Origin: Mucilaginibacter sp. SJ
Lineage (GTDB): Bacteria > Bacteroidota > Bacteroidia > Sphingobacteriales > Sphingobacteriaceae
Length of the DNA stretch: 64,000 nucleotides
Direction: 5' to 3'
Assembly (NCBI RefSeq): GCF_028993635.1
Contig: NZ_CP118631.1
Span: 4,340,001 to 4,404,000, forward strand
The translations under genes and the position numbers were made by a program. The notes beneath the pieces are model-generated. The model saw only the letters and a program-made list of their open reading frames with translations. It did no database searches and had not been told where the DNA came from. This document shows positions 1 to 8,975 of the stretch, piece after piece. Every line of letters begins with the position of its first letter. Position 1 is the first letter of the stretch.

Positions 1-1590
1 AACACAGCCAACGCGATCAGTGCTAACCAAATCAAAATAGAAGGCGGACAGTTTAATACATACCGGGTATTTGGCATGGTCAACCTGCTCGGCGAAAAAG
101 CTAAAGTCAATAACCAGTCCTGGTATGCCGCTTCAGAATACCGCTACAGCGATAGTTATTTTGATAACCCTCAACACTTTAAGCGTTTCAATTTTTTCAC
201 CAAATATCATGGCAGGTTAAACGCTGATAATTGGCTAACGGTTAGCACTTCTGCTTTATCGAGTGCATGGAAAGCATCAGGCCAGATTCCGGAAAGCGCG
301 GTAAACGAAGATGTCGTTGGTTTTTATGGTGCGCTTGATCCCAATGAAGGAGGTACAACATCGCGCATCAATGTAAATGCACAGCTTTTAACCGGGCTTT
401 CAAATCATGACATCCTCGAAAATCAATTTTATTATTCGCGGTATAAATTTGATCTGCATACCAATTTTACGTTTTACCTGGCAGATACAGTTCATGGTGA
501 TGAGATCCGTCAACGGGAATCGCGCAATTTGTACGGCTATAACGGCAGTTACCTTCATGAAGCCTACATAGGCAGCACCAGGCTGACAACGGAAGCAGGG
601 ATCAATATCCGGCTGGATATAACCAAAGGTTCCGAACTGTCTCATACGGTCAATAACTTTACGGTTATCGATCCAATTAAATTGGGTGACATTACCGAAT
701 TGAATGCAGGGGCTTATCTGAATGAAATGTTCCGGTTCAGCTCAAAGTTTTCCATGAATGCCGGTTTAAGGTTCGATCAGTTTTATTACCGGTATAATAA
801 TAAACTGGCTACCGACAGCACACTTAACGGTATCGGTATTTATACCGCCAATAATAATGCAGTGAGCCCCAAATTGAATTTTTATTACCAGGTTAATGAC
901 AAAACCCAGCTTTATTTATTAACCGGGAAAGGTTTTCACTCCAATGATACACGGGTGGTTGTAGCTCAGGGAGGGTTGCAAACTTTGCCCGCAGCATACG
1001 GTGCCGATTTGGGCACAGTATTTAAACCTGCCAAAAACCTGTTATTTAACGCTGCCTTATGGTACAGTTACCTGCAAAAAGAATATGTATATGGTGGTGA
1101 TGGCGGTTCGGTAGAGTTTAGTGGCCGTACCCGCCGCATTGGTTTTGACCTGTCCGGACGTTACCAGCCACTCAAATCCTTGTATTTTGATGCGGATGTA
1201 AATTACGCACACGGGCGCTCGCTGGATGACCCGGCAGGGGCAAACTATATTCCTTTAGCACCTGTTTGGAGCAGCACGGGTGGCATAACTTATATTTTTA
1301 AATACGGCTTTAACGGAAGCCTGCGCTACCGGTATCTTGGCGACCGCGCAGCAAATGCCGATTACAGCCTGATTGCCAGGGGCTATTTCATTAATGACCT
1401 GGTATTGAATTATACCCGGCCCAAATATGAAATTGGCTTAACCATAAATAATCTGTTCAATGTAAAGTGGAAGGAAACTCAATTTGAAACAGTTACCCGG
1501 TTAAAAAACCAGGCGCCTGTTGATGGAATAGCTTTTACAGCAGGAACAAAGTTCGCAGCTCTGGTACATCTCAGTTATTTCTTTAAATAA
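1..1590 (+). CDS. TonB-dependent receptor, C-terminal part (5' end outside window)
   Basis: The frame is open from base 1, so the gene starts upstream and about 529 C-terminal residues are seen. These are almost entirely amphipathic beta-strands rich in Tyr, Asn and Gly, with recurring barrel-like segments such as LRYRYLGDRAANADY and a late GLTINNLFNVKWKETQF stretch. The last residues, LSYFFK, end in aromatics as outer-membrane barrels do. The plug domain is not in view, so the substrate cannot be inferred. The first internal Met (base 76) is not the true start. It probably imports a nutrient or metal complex across the outer membrane using TonB energy. Family call is confident; specificity is unknown. 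Confidence 0.85.
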   Translation, partial: NTANAISANQIKIEGGQFNTYRVFGMVNLLGEKAKVNNQSWYAASEYRYSDSYFDNPQHFKRFNFFTKYHGRLNADNWLTVSTSALSSAWKASGQIPESAVNEDVVGFYGALDPNEGGTTSRINVNAQLLTGLSNHDILENQFYYSRYKFDLHTNFTFYLADTVHGDEIRQRESRNLYGYNGSYLHEAYIGSTRLTTEAGINIRLDITKGSELSHTVNNFTVIDPIKLGDITELNAGAYLNEMFRFSSKFSMNAGLRFDQFYYRYNNKLATDSTLNGIGIYTANNNAVSPKLNFYYQVNDKTQLYLLTGKGFHSNDTRVVVAQGGLQTLPAAYGADLGTVFKPAKNLLFNAALWYSYLQKEYVYGGDGGSVEFSGRTRRIGFDLSGRYQPLKSLYFDADVNYAHGRSLDDPAGANYIPLAPVWSSTGGITYIFKYGFNGSLRYRYLGDRAANADYSLIARGYFINDLVLNYTRPKYEIGLTINNLFNVKWKETQFETVTRLKNQAPVDGIAFTAGTKFAALVHLSYFFK

Positions 1591-1651
1591 TTCCTATTCG
1601 GGGAAGCTTTAGATGGAATTTTTGTTATGGGTTTGAGGAAGGGATTGCCTT

Positions 1652-1692
1652 TAAAAAAATAAAAGCCTCCCAACCTTGCGTCGGGAGACTTT
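1652..1692 (-). terminator. Intrinsic terminator, probably for the sigma/anti-sigma operon, possibly bidirectional
   Basis: A 10-bp imperfect stem (AAAGCCTCCC with GGGAGACTTT) is flanked on its left by a run of A residues, which reads as a U-tract on the minus strand. It lies between the converging receptor and anti-sigma genes. Confidence 0.65.
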
Positions 1693-1789
1693 CAACCTAA
1701 ACCTTATCACAATTAAACCGGTAAGTTTACCAGTTCGTGAATCTTATTACAATCCCTGTGCCAAAAATTGAAACTTTTTAAATTTTTAT

Positions 1790-1875
1790 TTAATGTATCC
1801 TTGTTGATACATTAACAATAGGTTAAAGGGGAGTTCCCTTTACAAAATGTGTGCAATTAAGTGTCAAAAAGACAC
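1790..1875. other. Cluster of three perfect small stem-loops in a 320-bp gene-free gap
   Basis: The gap 1591-1910 has no gene. Besides the terminator it holds three exact stem-loops: 10 bp at 1790-1799/1806-1815 (loop CTTGTT), 7 bp at 1824-1830/1836-1842 (loop GAGTT) and 5 bp at 1861-1865/1871-1875 (loop AAAAA). On the minus strand they would sit in the 3' untranslated region of the anti-sigma gene, before the terminator. Function unknown. Confidence 0.5.
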
Positions 1876-1910
1876 CATGGTTTTTATTGGCATACAGAAA
1901 ACTGAACACT

Positions 1911-2417
1911 TTATGCCTCTTTTGCAGCTTTTTTTCTACGCAGATAACTGTCAGTTAAAAATAGCGCCAAAATTACATCAAACACGAAAAAACTTTTCAT
2001 GAAAGCGCTATTGAAAATGGTGTTGGCCGCGGGCAATTTAAAATCTGCAGGTAGTTTAATGTTTACAACACTGAACGGATTTCCTGAAATTTGTACATTT
2101 GAAAGGGTGATTGCCAGCAGGGCCAATATACTTAGCACAAAAAAGGCCGCAATACCGAGTATAATCTTTTTATTTATAGTTGATTTTAGAGGTGCCAGTG
2201 CCTGATCTGCCCTGATAGCTTCCATTACATTATAGGTAAAGGCCATTGATGGTTCATCAAGTTCCAGGTTTGCAAATTCCTGGTTTAGCACAAGCAACTC
2301 GGTGTACTTTTGTTTGTACAGTTCGTCTTCCTCAATAAGCCGGGCAATGGCTTCCTGCTCAGCCGGTGTGCAGGTACCATCAATATAGCTCCAAAGTTTT
2401 TCTTCGATGGTGTTCAT
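1911..2417 (-). CDS. Putative membrane-anchored anti-sigma factor
   Basis: A 168-residue protein with a cytoplasmic N-terminal half that starts MNTIEEKLWSYIDGTCTPAE, the helical pattern of anti-sigma factors ('xxLWxYIDGxC'), though without a clear zinc HxxxCxxC set. A hydrophobic helix follows at about residues 85-107 (IILGIAAFFVLSILALLAI) and a second near 138-158, then a basic tail. Its start overlaps the sigma-factor stop by four bases (ATGA), so the two are translationally coupled. It should hold the partner sigma factor inactive at the inner membrane. The family is inferred from layout and topology more than from motifs. Confidence 0.7.
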   Translation of the reverse strand: MNTIEEKLWSYIDGTCTPAEQEAIARLIEEDELYKQKYTELLVLNQEFANLELDEPSMAFTYNVMEAIRADQALAPLKSTINKKIILGIAAFFVLSILALLAITLSNVQISGNPFSVVNIKLPADFKLPAANTIFNSAFMKSFFVFDVILALFLTDSYLRRKKAAKEA

Positions 2418-2995
2418 ATCAGTTCTTTTACCTCGTGTTTTAAATTGCGCTCCAGCTTTTCTTTCAAACGCTGGCGTGCCCTAAATAGTTTAACCTTAAC
2501 GGTATTTGTTTCAATACCCATTGTTTGGGCAATTTCTTCTAACGATTGCTCCCCTTTATAAAACAGGGTAATAATAGTGGCATCATCGGGCAGTAATTGC
2601 TCAATTGCCTGGTTCAGGTAATATGACCGCGATTTATTTTCTGCGTTGTTGGTATCATATGCCGATTCATGGCTCTCAACCTGCACAAATGTACCTTCAT
2701 CATCAATCGAATCGGTATCCACCCGTTTCTTTCTTAAAAATGTCATAGCTGTAGTATAAACTATACTATATAGCCATGTACTAAATTTCGACTGCCCCTG
2801 GAACGAAGCCAGCGAGCGGTAAGCTTTCACAAAACAATCCTGCGCAATCTCCTCAGCATCTTCCCGGCCCTTTGCAAAACGCATGGCCAGTGTAAAAACA
2901 AAACGTTGGTGCCGTTTAACCAAGTCAGCGTACGCGAACCGGTTACCAGCCAGGGTTTGCTCAATAAGTTCGATATCTGAAAGCTTGCTCTGCAT
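2414..2995 (-). CDS. ECF-type RNA polymerase sigma factor
   Basis: 193 residues with region 2 at about 20-95 (FAYADLVKRHQRFVFTLA, EDAEEIAQDCFVKAYRSL, FSTWLYSIVYTTAMTFLRK) and region 4 at about 130-185 (LLPDDATIITLFYKGEQSLE, then EEIAQTMGIETNTVKVKLFRA as helix-turn-helix). There is no region 3, as in group 4 sigma factors. It directs RNA polymerase to a small regulon and is coupled to the following anti-sigma gene. An acidic linker between the two domains (about 98-120) is slightly long. The start ATG at 2995 fits the usual length. Regulon unknown. Confidence 0.93.
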   Translation of the reverse strand: MQSKLSDIELIEQTLAGNRFAYADLVKRHQRFVFTLAMRFAKGREDAEEIAQDCFVKAYRSLASFQGQSKFSTWLYSIVYTTAMTFLRKKRVDTDSIDDEGTFVQVESHESAYDTNNAENKSRSYYLNQAIEQLLPDDATIITLFYKGEQSLEEIAQTMGIETNTVKVKLFRARQRLKEKLERNLKHEVKELI

Positions 2996-3100
2996 TATAT
3001 AACCGCTGTGACCACACTTTTACAGACCAGGTTACACCTTTATGTAAATATAATTTATTTTGATGGTAATAGATATGGTATTAGGTGATTGCGCGTGGGG

Positions 3101-3417
3101 CGCGTTAGAGATTGCAGTGTAAAGCCCGCAGCGCGTATAAGGGTTGCGGGTAGGAAAGGCGAGGACTTGCAACGAAAAGCCTGGGCCGGAGGCAACGCCA
3201 TTGTCTGAATCAGAATTTACAGAATTTGATAATTGACCGAATGCTAAACCAATAAAACAATCCTTAGTTTATTTAGCTCAGGTATGATATTAAAAGAAAT
3301 CCGAATTCGAAAATCCCAACTCGGAAATCAATCATTGCGTTGCCTGCGGCCGGGCTTTACGCTCATACGCCTGCTGGCATTACGCTCCCGGCCGGTATCC
3401 GCTTCAATCCCTAACGC
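3101..3417. repeat. Non-coding element of about 320 bp with nested inverted ends
   Basis: The gap 2996-3553 has no gene. Outer arms at 3101-3120 and 3399-3417 match in inverse orientation (GCGTTAGAGATTGCAGTG against GCGTTAGGGATTGAAGCG). Inner arms at 3175-3203 and 3333-3358 share GGCAACGC and neighbouring bases, also inverted. The centre (3201-3330) is AT-rich and includes GTCTGAATCAGAATTTACAG, which resembles a motif I recall as common between genes in Bacteroidota. It looks like a MITE-like or REP-like dispersed element. No coding potential seen. Confidence 0.6.
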
Positions 3418-3553
3418 ACATTTTGGTGCAATTTAGATTCTGTTGTTTAAACTCAATAATCCAAATATGCTCCCTTTTATTCGTAACATACGCCCCAGTA
3501 TTCAATCTCATAATTTTGTATTTTTACATTTATAAAAGGGATATTGTACGTTG

Positions 3554-4516
3554 ATGGATGAAAACAGGCTAAATATTTTAAATAGCTCAAACAGGATGCT
3601 CAGCAAGCTTCAGCTGCTGTCGGTATTTTTTGAAGATGAACTCATTTATAAGATCTACCTGCGTACCCAGGTTATCCATAAGCTTTTTGAAACCAATCCC
3701 GAAATCGATATCAACAAGCTGGAACTTTTTCATGTGCAATTTACCACCAGTCTGGTCGACCTGCTCCGCAAGATCAAAAAGAACAACGAGAACAATGTAA
3801 GCCTTGTGCTCGACGAGATCCAGCTTACCCGGGAGATGATTGATAAGATAGACGACAATATACTCACCGAGCAGGATTTCAAAATTGACAGGCAAAGGCA
3901 GGCGCTGAAAGTGAACCTTTCATTACGGAAGCTTTACCAGGTACTTTCAGACAACTCGGCTGATTATCCCTTCTCCAAAAACATCAATGCCTTCAGCCTG
4001 CGCTATGGTTCCGATTTTTTTTATAGCATAACTCCCGAACTGTATAATGAACTTGTGCAGCATAACTATAATGATACCTATCATAATAACTACGCTACTA
4101 TTCAGCGTAAGCTGATGGGGGTATTGTTAAAACGCGAGTTCCGTACAGAGTTTTACTGTGGGTTAAAAGCCGGTAACCTGATACTGGAAGTGTATAAATT
4201 TATGGATGAAGACAGGCACTTTTTATTTTCGCCTGCCAATAATTTATTCCTATTTTGCGATGTTACAAAGCTTTCGGGCATCGAGCATAATAACAATCTG
4301 TCAAAAAGGGAAAAACTGATGCATGAGCTGCAGGACAAAATTGATAAGCTGCAAAGCGATGTAGTGACCATGAAAGCTTACATGCCGCCCGAAATAAAAA
4401 GCCTGTTAGCCGAAAACTATAAAAAGATAGCCGACATCAACTTTTTACAAAGCCTGAGCGATGTGGATGTGCAGGCCAATATTTTAAAAGCAATGCTTAA
4501 TACCGATATTATATAA
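3554..4516 (+). CDS. Conserved hypothetical protein, upstream of TerC
   Basis: A 320-residue soluble, mostly helical protein with no signal peptide or membrane segment. I do not recognise a characterised family. The C-terminal third has a heptad-like stretch (KREKLMHELQDKIDKLQSDV), suggesting a coiled coil near residues 250-275. The frame could open at TTG 3551, but ATG 3554 one codon later is the more likely start. It ends three bases before the TerC gene, so the two are almost certainly one transcript; a shared role with the membrane protein is an inference from this spacing only. Confidence 0.8.
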   Translation: MDENRLNILNSSNRMLSKLQLLSVFFEDELIYKIYLRTQVIHKLFETNPEIDINKLELFHVQFTTSLVDLLRKIKKNNENNVSLVLDEIQLTREMIDKIDDNILTEQDFKIDRQRQALKVNLSLRKLYQVLSDNSADYPFSKNINAFSLRYGSDFFYSITPELYNELVQHNYNDTYHNNYATIQRKLMGVLLKREFRTEFYCGLKAGNLILEVYKFMDEDRHFLFSPANNLFLFCDVTKLSGIEHNNNLSKREKLMHELQDKIDKLQSDVVTMKAYMPPEIKSLLAENYKKIADINFLQSLSDVDVQANILKAMLNTDII

Positions 4517-4519
4517 TTT

Positions 4520-5341
4520 ATGGAGTTTTTACATTACCTGCTTGGCCCCGACCTTAAGGCCGGCCTATTGATTGTCCTAAACCTGATTGTTATTGAGAGC
4601 CTGCTCTCCGTTGATAATGCCGCCGTACTGGCAACCATGGTACTTGACCTGCCCCCGCATCAGCGGAAAAAAGCATTACGTTATGGTATTATAGGGGCAT
4701 ATGTTTTACGGGGTGTTTGTTTGTTTTTAGCGGCATGGCTGGTATCTGTTTGGTGGCTGAAACCACTTGGAGGCCTTTATCTGATATACCTGAGTTTCAA
4801 TTATTTTAAAGGCAAACTAAAAAAGGCCGACAGCGATACTCAAGAAGAAACGGTTGATAAAAACAAAAACTGGCTTTACCGTTCAACCGTTGGTTTGATA
4901 GGTAATTTGTGGGCAACCATAGCTTTAGTGGAGCTGATGGACCTTGCCTTCTCCATTGATAACGTTTTTGCAGCTGTTGCATTTACCGACCATAAGATGT
5001 TAATTTATATTGGCGTGTTTATCGGGATCCTGGCTATGCGATTTGTTGCCCAGGCTTTTGTAAGACTGATGGAAAAATTCACTTTCCTGGAAACTGTAGC
5101 TTTTATCGTGATTGGCGTACTGGGGATTAAACTGGCCTCATCGTTATTCGTACACCTTTATCCGGAAGCGGGATTTTCAAAATTGATGGAAGGAGAAAGC
5201 GCTGATATTTTCACTTCGGTGTTTACTGTAGCCTTATTTATCATTCCGGTATTAACGTCACTGCTGTTCAACTTTCCTAAAAGGCATACCATTGAACCCA
5301 AAGTAGCTGAAGCTGCAGAGGATGTGCTGGATAAACAGTAG
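4520..5341 (+). CDS. TerC-family integral membrane protein
   Basis: 273 residues with about seven to nine hydrophobic segments. Two copies of the family's charged intramembrane signature are visible: ESLLSVDNAAVLATMV near residue 26 and DLAFSIDNVFAAVAF near 142. TerC proteins are inner-membrane proteins linked to tellurite resistance and to metal (manganese) export or co-translocational metal loading; which applies here cannot be told. A cytoplasmic charged loop (about 97-120) separates the two halves. Co-transcribed with the preceding gene. Confidence 0.9.
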   Translation: MEFLHYLLGPDLKAGLLIVLNLIVIESLLSVDNAAVLATMVLDLPPHQRKKALRYGIIGAYVLRGVCLFLAAWLVSVWWLKPLGGLYLIYLSFNYFKGKLKKADSDTQEETVDKNKNWLYRSTVGLIGNLWATIALVELMDLAFSIDNVFAAVAFTDHKMLIYIGVFIGILAMRFVAQAFVRLMEKFTFLETVAFIVIGVLGIKLASSLFVHLYPEAGFSKLMEGESADIFTSVFTVALFIIPVLTSLLFNFPKRHTIEPKVAEAAEDVLDKQ

Positions 5342-5398
5342 GTCAGTTGGTAGTGGCAGTTAGCAATAGCAGCAGTAAAAAGCGCAGAGCTCGTGCGA

Positions 5399-5511
5399 TT
5401 CCCTCTCTTGGGAGGGTGTAGGGGGGGCCTGAACATTGTATGACTTTACAAAGCGGATAACCCCTCCCTGCCACAACACCGCCAGCCGCACCCCTCCCTT
5501 GGGAGGGAATG
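5399..5511. repeat. Palindromic CTCCC/GGGAGG dispersed repeat
   Basis: Two short palindromes (CCCTCTCTTGGGAGGG and CCCCTCCCTTGGGAGGG) lie about 90 bases apart in the terC-pgpA gap. Related C/G-rich palindromes recur at 23203, 32594, 32724, 41155 and 48858. Confidence 0.7.
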
Positions 5512-5541
5512 AAAACATTAATGACTTGATATATAAACTAA

Positions 5542-6009
5542 ATGTTCTTAAATAAAACAATAGCTTCCATTTTCGGCATTGGTTTTTTAAAAGGCGGGGG
5601 TACCTACGCCGCTATAGTTACCTGCGGTTTTATCTGGCTGTTGTGGCAGAGTCCGGCATTGCAAAACCCATGGTACCTGCTGGCTATTACCATATTTGTT
5701 ACCGCGCTTGGCGTATTTGTAGGAAATAAGGTTGAATCCGACTGGGGCGAAGACAGCTCGCGTGTGGTAATTGATGAGGTTGCCGGAATGCTTATAGCTA
5801 TGCTTTTTATCCCGCCTAATTTTTACTTCCTTTTAGCGGGACTGGTATTGTTTCGTTTTTTTGATATTGTGAAACCGCTTGGCGTACGCAAAATGGAAGA
5901 TCTTGGCGGCGGTTTGGGTGTAATGATGGATGATGTGCTGGCTGGTGTTTATTCCAATATCCTGCTTTGGATAGGATATTTTGTGTGGGTGAAGTTTGGA
6001 GCACATTAA
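5542..6009 (+). CDS. pgpA: Phosphatidylglycerophosphatase A
   Basis: 155 residues, the normal length. Family motifs are present in order: an N-terminal GFLKGGGTYA loop, VVIDEVAGM near residue 76, RFFDIVKPLG near 109 and GGGLGVMMDDVLAG near 123, which together give the acidic metal site. Four hydrophobic segments place it in the inner membrane. It removes phosphate from phosphatidylglycerol phosphate to give phosphatidylglycerol. The start ATG follows the repeat directly, so it likely has its own promoter within or after that repeat. Confidence 0.92.
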   Translation: MFLNKTIASIFGIGFLKGGGTYAAIVTCGFIWLLWQSPALQNPWYLLAITIFVTALGVFVGNKVESDWGEDSSRVVIDEVAGMLIAMLFIPPNFYFLLAGLVLFRFFDIVKPLGVRKMEDLGGGLGVMMDDVLAGVYSNILLWIGYFVWVKFGAH

Positions 6010-6154
6010 TAAAAAGCGCGGGTTTGTGCGGTTTCCTCTTCCGGGTTTAAATTAACTCATAAAATCAAATATGTTGTATAGCTTACTTTGGTTAAGCCCC
6101 CCTTGAGGCTTATATCACACAAATAACTCTTTCAAAATAAAATTAACCCTCAGA

Positions 6155-6847
6155 TCAGTTAATCAGCAGCTTATACCCCCGTCCGTGTACGTTGATGATC
6201 TCCACGTTAGGGTCGTCTTTCAGATACTTACGGATCTTACTCAAAAATACATCCATACTCCGGCCGTTAAAGTAATTATCATCATGCCAGATGTTCAACA
6301 GGGCTTCTTCGCGGGTAAGCACTTCGTTTTTATGCACACACAGCAGGCGCAGTAATTCAGCCTCCTTGGTGGATAGTTTTTGCTGGTTGTCTGCTGTCAT
6401 GATCATCTGGGTTGTATAATCAAACGTATATTTCCCAATTTTAAAGGAGGTTTGTTTCTCCTCTTCCTTTTTGCCAATATTATCCGTACGCTTTAACAGC
6501 GCATTTATACGAAGCAGTAATTCCTCAATGCGGAAAGGCTTGGTGATATAATCATCTCCACCCAAATTAAAGGCCTGGGTTTTATCTTCAATCATGCCTT
6601 TGGCCGTCGCAAAAATAATAGGTACCTGGGCATTGATTTTACGGATATCCTTACCAAGTGTAAAGCCGTCCTTTTTTGGCATCATCACATCCAGTATCAG
6701 CAGATCATATGTTTGTTTGGTAAAGGCGCGTAGGCCTTCTTCGCCATCCTTACATAAAACCACATCAAACTTACCTTTCAATTGCAGGTAGTCCTGCAGT
6801 AACAGGCCCAAATTGGCATCATCCTCAACCAGTAGTATTTTCTTCAT
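6155..6847 (-). CDS. OmpR-family response regulator, RprY-like
   Basis: 230 residues. The receiver domain (1-120) has the acidic pair D9/D10, phosphorylatable D53 in LLILDVMMPKKDG, and the conserved Lys in DDYITKPF near 102. A winged-helix DNA-binding domain fills about 135-228 (LSTKEAELLRLLCVHKNEVL, then the wing DVFLSKIRKYL and NVHGRGYKL). It is downstream of the histidine kinase on the same strand and is its cognate partner. The domain set and gene order resemble RprX/RprY of Bacteroides; target genes are unknown. Confidence 0.93.
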   Translation of the reverse strand: MKKILLVEDDANLGLLLQDYLQLKGKFDVVLCKDGEEGLRAFTKQTYDLLILDVMMPKKDGFTLGKDIRKINAQVPIIFATAKGMIEDKTQAFNLGGDDYITKPFRIEELLLRINALLKRTDNIGKKEEEKQTSFKIGKYTFDYTTQMIMTADNQQKLSTKEAELLRLLCVHKNEVLTREEALLNIWHDDNYFNGRSMDVFLSKIRKYLKDDPNVEIINVHGRGYKLLIN

Positions 6848-6874
6848 ATATTTTCCAAGTTCGGAAGATTTTTT

Positions 6875-6972
6875 AGTCCGGAAGTCCGAGGTCGGAAAGT
6901 CCGTAAGTTGTTTTTATATTGAGACAGTGTCTGAGTTTATCTTTCGGACTTCCCGACCTCGGACTTCCGACT
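6875..6972. repeat. Long inverted repeat between kinase and response regulator genes
   Basis: Arms at 6876-6903 and 6945-6970 carry GTCCGGAAGTCCGAGGTCGG and its near-exact reverse complement, with about 40 bases between. The same GTCCGAAAGTCCGA-type repeat recurs at 25056-25160. It could fold in the transcript and lower expression of the downstream regulator, or be a passive repeat. Confidence 0.75.
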
Positions 6973-6978
6973 TAAGAG

Positions 6979-8790
6979 TTACGCCACTGCAAACTTCAGC
7001 TCAAACTCCGAGCCCTTCTCTTTTTCTGATTTCACGCTTATGGTGCCGTTCAGGCGTTTTACTATGGTATTAACATAGCTTAAGCCCAGGCCAAAACCTT
7101 TAACGTTGTGCACGTTGCCCGTAGGGATGCGATAAAACTGTTCAAATATCTTTGATTGCTGGTCGCGGCTCATGCCTATACCCTTATCAGCTACTTTAAT
7201 AACAATCTGCCCGTTTTTAACAAAAGTACTTATAGTTATATCAGGCGCTTCGTTGCTGTATTTAATGGCGTTATCAACCAGGTTGTATAATACGTTTGAA
7301 AAATGCAGTTCATCGGCAATGATATAGGCTTTTTCGGCATCAAGGTGCAGTGTGGTTTTAGCATTGCATTTTTGCAGTTTGAGCGCCATACTGTCAAGCA
7401 CTATGGTAACCATCTCATTTACATCAACCGGTTTTTTATCCAGTTTAAAATCGTTACGCTCAATGCGGGCAATGTTTAATACGCGCTCGATATGACTGCC
7501 TAAACGGGCATTTTCTTCAAAAATGATGTTAGCTAAACGGGCTACCCGGCTTTTATCTTCGGCAATTTCATTATCCCGTAAAGCTTCACTGGCAATCATG
7601 ATGGTTGACACCGGGGTTTTAAACTCGTGGGTCATGTTATTGATGAAATCGATCTTCATTTCCGAGATCTTTTTCTGCCTCAATATTGAAAATATAGTAT
7701 AACCGAAGCAAAGGATCAGCACCATGGTAAGGCCGCCGGTTGTAGCCATAGTAGCAGTCATATTGCTTAAGATCAGCGAGTTTTTTTGCGGGAACGAAAG
7801 CCTGATCTTCCCGGGGTCATTGATCACCTCTTTGGTGAAAATAGGGGTTTGATAAGTATTTGCCGCCACAAATACGGGCAGCTTTTCGCCCTGGTTGTCG
7901 CTTGCATTTGAAAATATCAGCGAGTCGCTGTTGGCGGTTGTAACTTCGTAGCTGAAAGGCAGAAAAATGCCTTTATTATGAAGCTCAAAACGCAGTAACG
8001 AGTCTATCCAGAAAGGGTTGATCCGTTTGTTCAACGGTTCGCCCGATTTACGGTATTCTTCGGCCAGGTTTTCGATAACAGTTGGCTTATTGCTCAAACT
8101 GTTAGCCTTTTCAAGCGAATCGGTCTCCAGCATTTTTTTTATCTGTTGAACTTGCCGCTCCTTTTGCTTACGGGTTTGTTCCTGTACCCACAACGGATTG
8201 ATGCGCGGTACTGAGATCATTTGTTTGCCAAACTGAGGATCGACGTAGACATACCTCAGGGTATCATACTTATGAAGTTTTTTAGGATGACCTACCCTGC
8301 GGGTAATACGGGTATGCACTATCTCGGGCGTAAGTTGCTCATGTACTACACCAAACTCGTCTGTATATTCCTCAACACGTACTTTAAAATCAACCGTACC
8401 TTCTGTTTGTAGTAAGCCGTTAAGCTCATCATCCATTTTTTTACGCTGGATCATGCGTTGTAAGCTGTCACGGAGTAAAGCAATCCGCTTTTCGCGGGCA
8501 GTAGAATGCTTTTTTTCTTTAGGTAACCCTGTTACTTTTATGGTGCTGATACCCGTTTCTTCATTATCGGTACTGATGGCTGCTTGCTGGGTTTTGGTTT
8601 TCAAAAAGTTATTTGCATCCTGACGGGTAACTTTATCTACTACGTTGTTCATAGCCTCCCTCACCTGGCGGTCGAACGAATCGGACTGCATCTGGTATGA
8701 TTGCCTTAGAAAATAAAATTGCATAGCCATTACGCCCAGCAGCGCAAAGCTCATTAAGCCAATAATTAAACCTATGCTCCTTTTCTTCAT
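6979..8790 (-). CDS. Membrane sensor histidine kinase, RprX-like
   Basis: 603 residues. A first membrane helix lies at about 7-28 and a second at about 347-368, enclosing a long periplasmic sensor region of some 315 residues with no recognised domain. The catalytic part has the H-box NNMTHEFKTPVSTIM with His388, the N-box NVLYNLVDNAIKYS, G1 VADKGIGM and G2 GFGLGLSYV. It autophosphorylates on His388 and passes phosphate to the response regulator encoded next. No HAMP domain is evident. The ligand sensed is unknown. Confidence 0.93.
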   Translation of the reverse strand: MKKRSIGLIIGLMSFALLGVMAMQFYFLRQSYQMQSDSFDRQVREAMNNVVDKVTRQDANNFLKTKTQQAAISTDNEETGISTIKVTGLPKEKKHSTAREKRIALLRDSLQRMIQRKKMDDELNGLLQTEGTVDFKVRVEEYTDEFGVVHEQLTPEIVHTRITRRVGHPKKLHKYDTLRYVYVDPQFGKQMISVPRINPLWVQEQTRKQKERQVQQIKKMLETDSLEKANSLSNKPTVIENLAEEYRKSGEPLNKRINPFWIDSLLRFELHNKGIFLPFSYEVTTANSDSLIFSNASDNQGEKLPVFVAANTYQTPIFTKEVINDPGKIRLSFPQKNSLILSNMTATMATTGGLTMVLILCFGYTIFSILRQKKISEMKIDFINNMTHEFKTPVSTIMIASEALRDNEIAEDKSRVARLANIIFEENARLGSHIERVLNIARIERNDFKLDKKPVDVNEMVTIVLDSMALKLQKCNAKTTLHLDAEKAYIIADELHFSNVLYNLVDNAIKYSNEAPDITISTFVKNGQIVIKVADKGIGMSRDQQSKIFEQFYRIPTGNVHNVKGFGLGLSYVNTIVKRLNGTISVKSEKEKGSEFELKFAVA

Positions 8791-8952
8791 TTATTAACAA
8801 ACAAAATTATCCTAAATCCGCACACAAAAATTGCATTTAACAAAATTTAACAAATGTAATTAATATTAAAGCGTTGTTTTCTACGGCATTATTACGTTAA
8901 TCTTGAAGCCTTTTTAAAAAGAGTAGCAAATATTAGTTGTACAATTAAAAAA

Positions 8953-8974
8953 TCAATCGTAATATTGCGATTGA
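8953..8974. promoter_or_regulatory. ArsR-type operator 1
   Basis: TCAATCGTAATATTGCGATTGA is an imperfect palindrome with a single mismatch in the core; it ends one base before the arsR1 start codon. The same core occurs at 9321, 10940 and 11305. Binding would cover the arsR1 translation start and probably the transcription start, giving autoregulation. Confidence 0.75.
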
Positions 8975-8975
8975 T

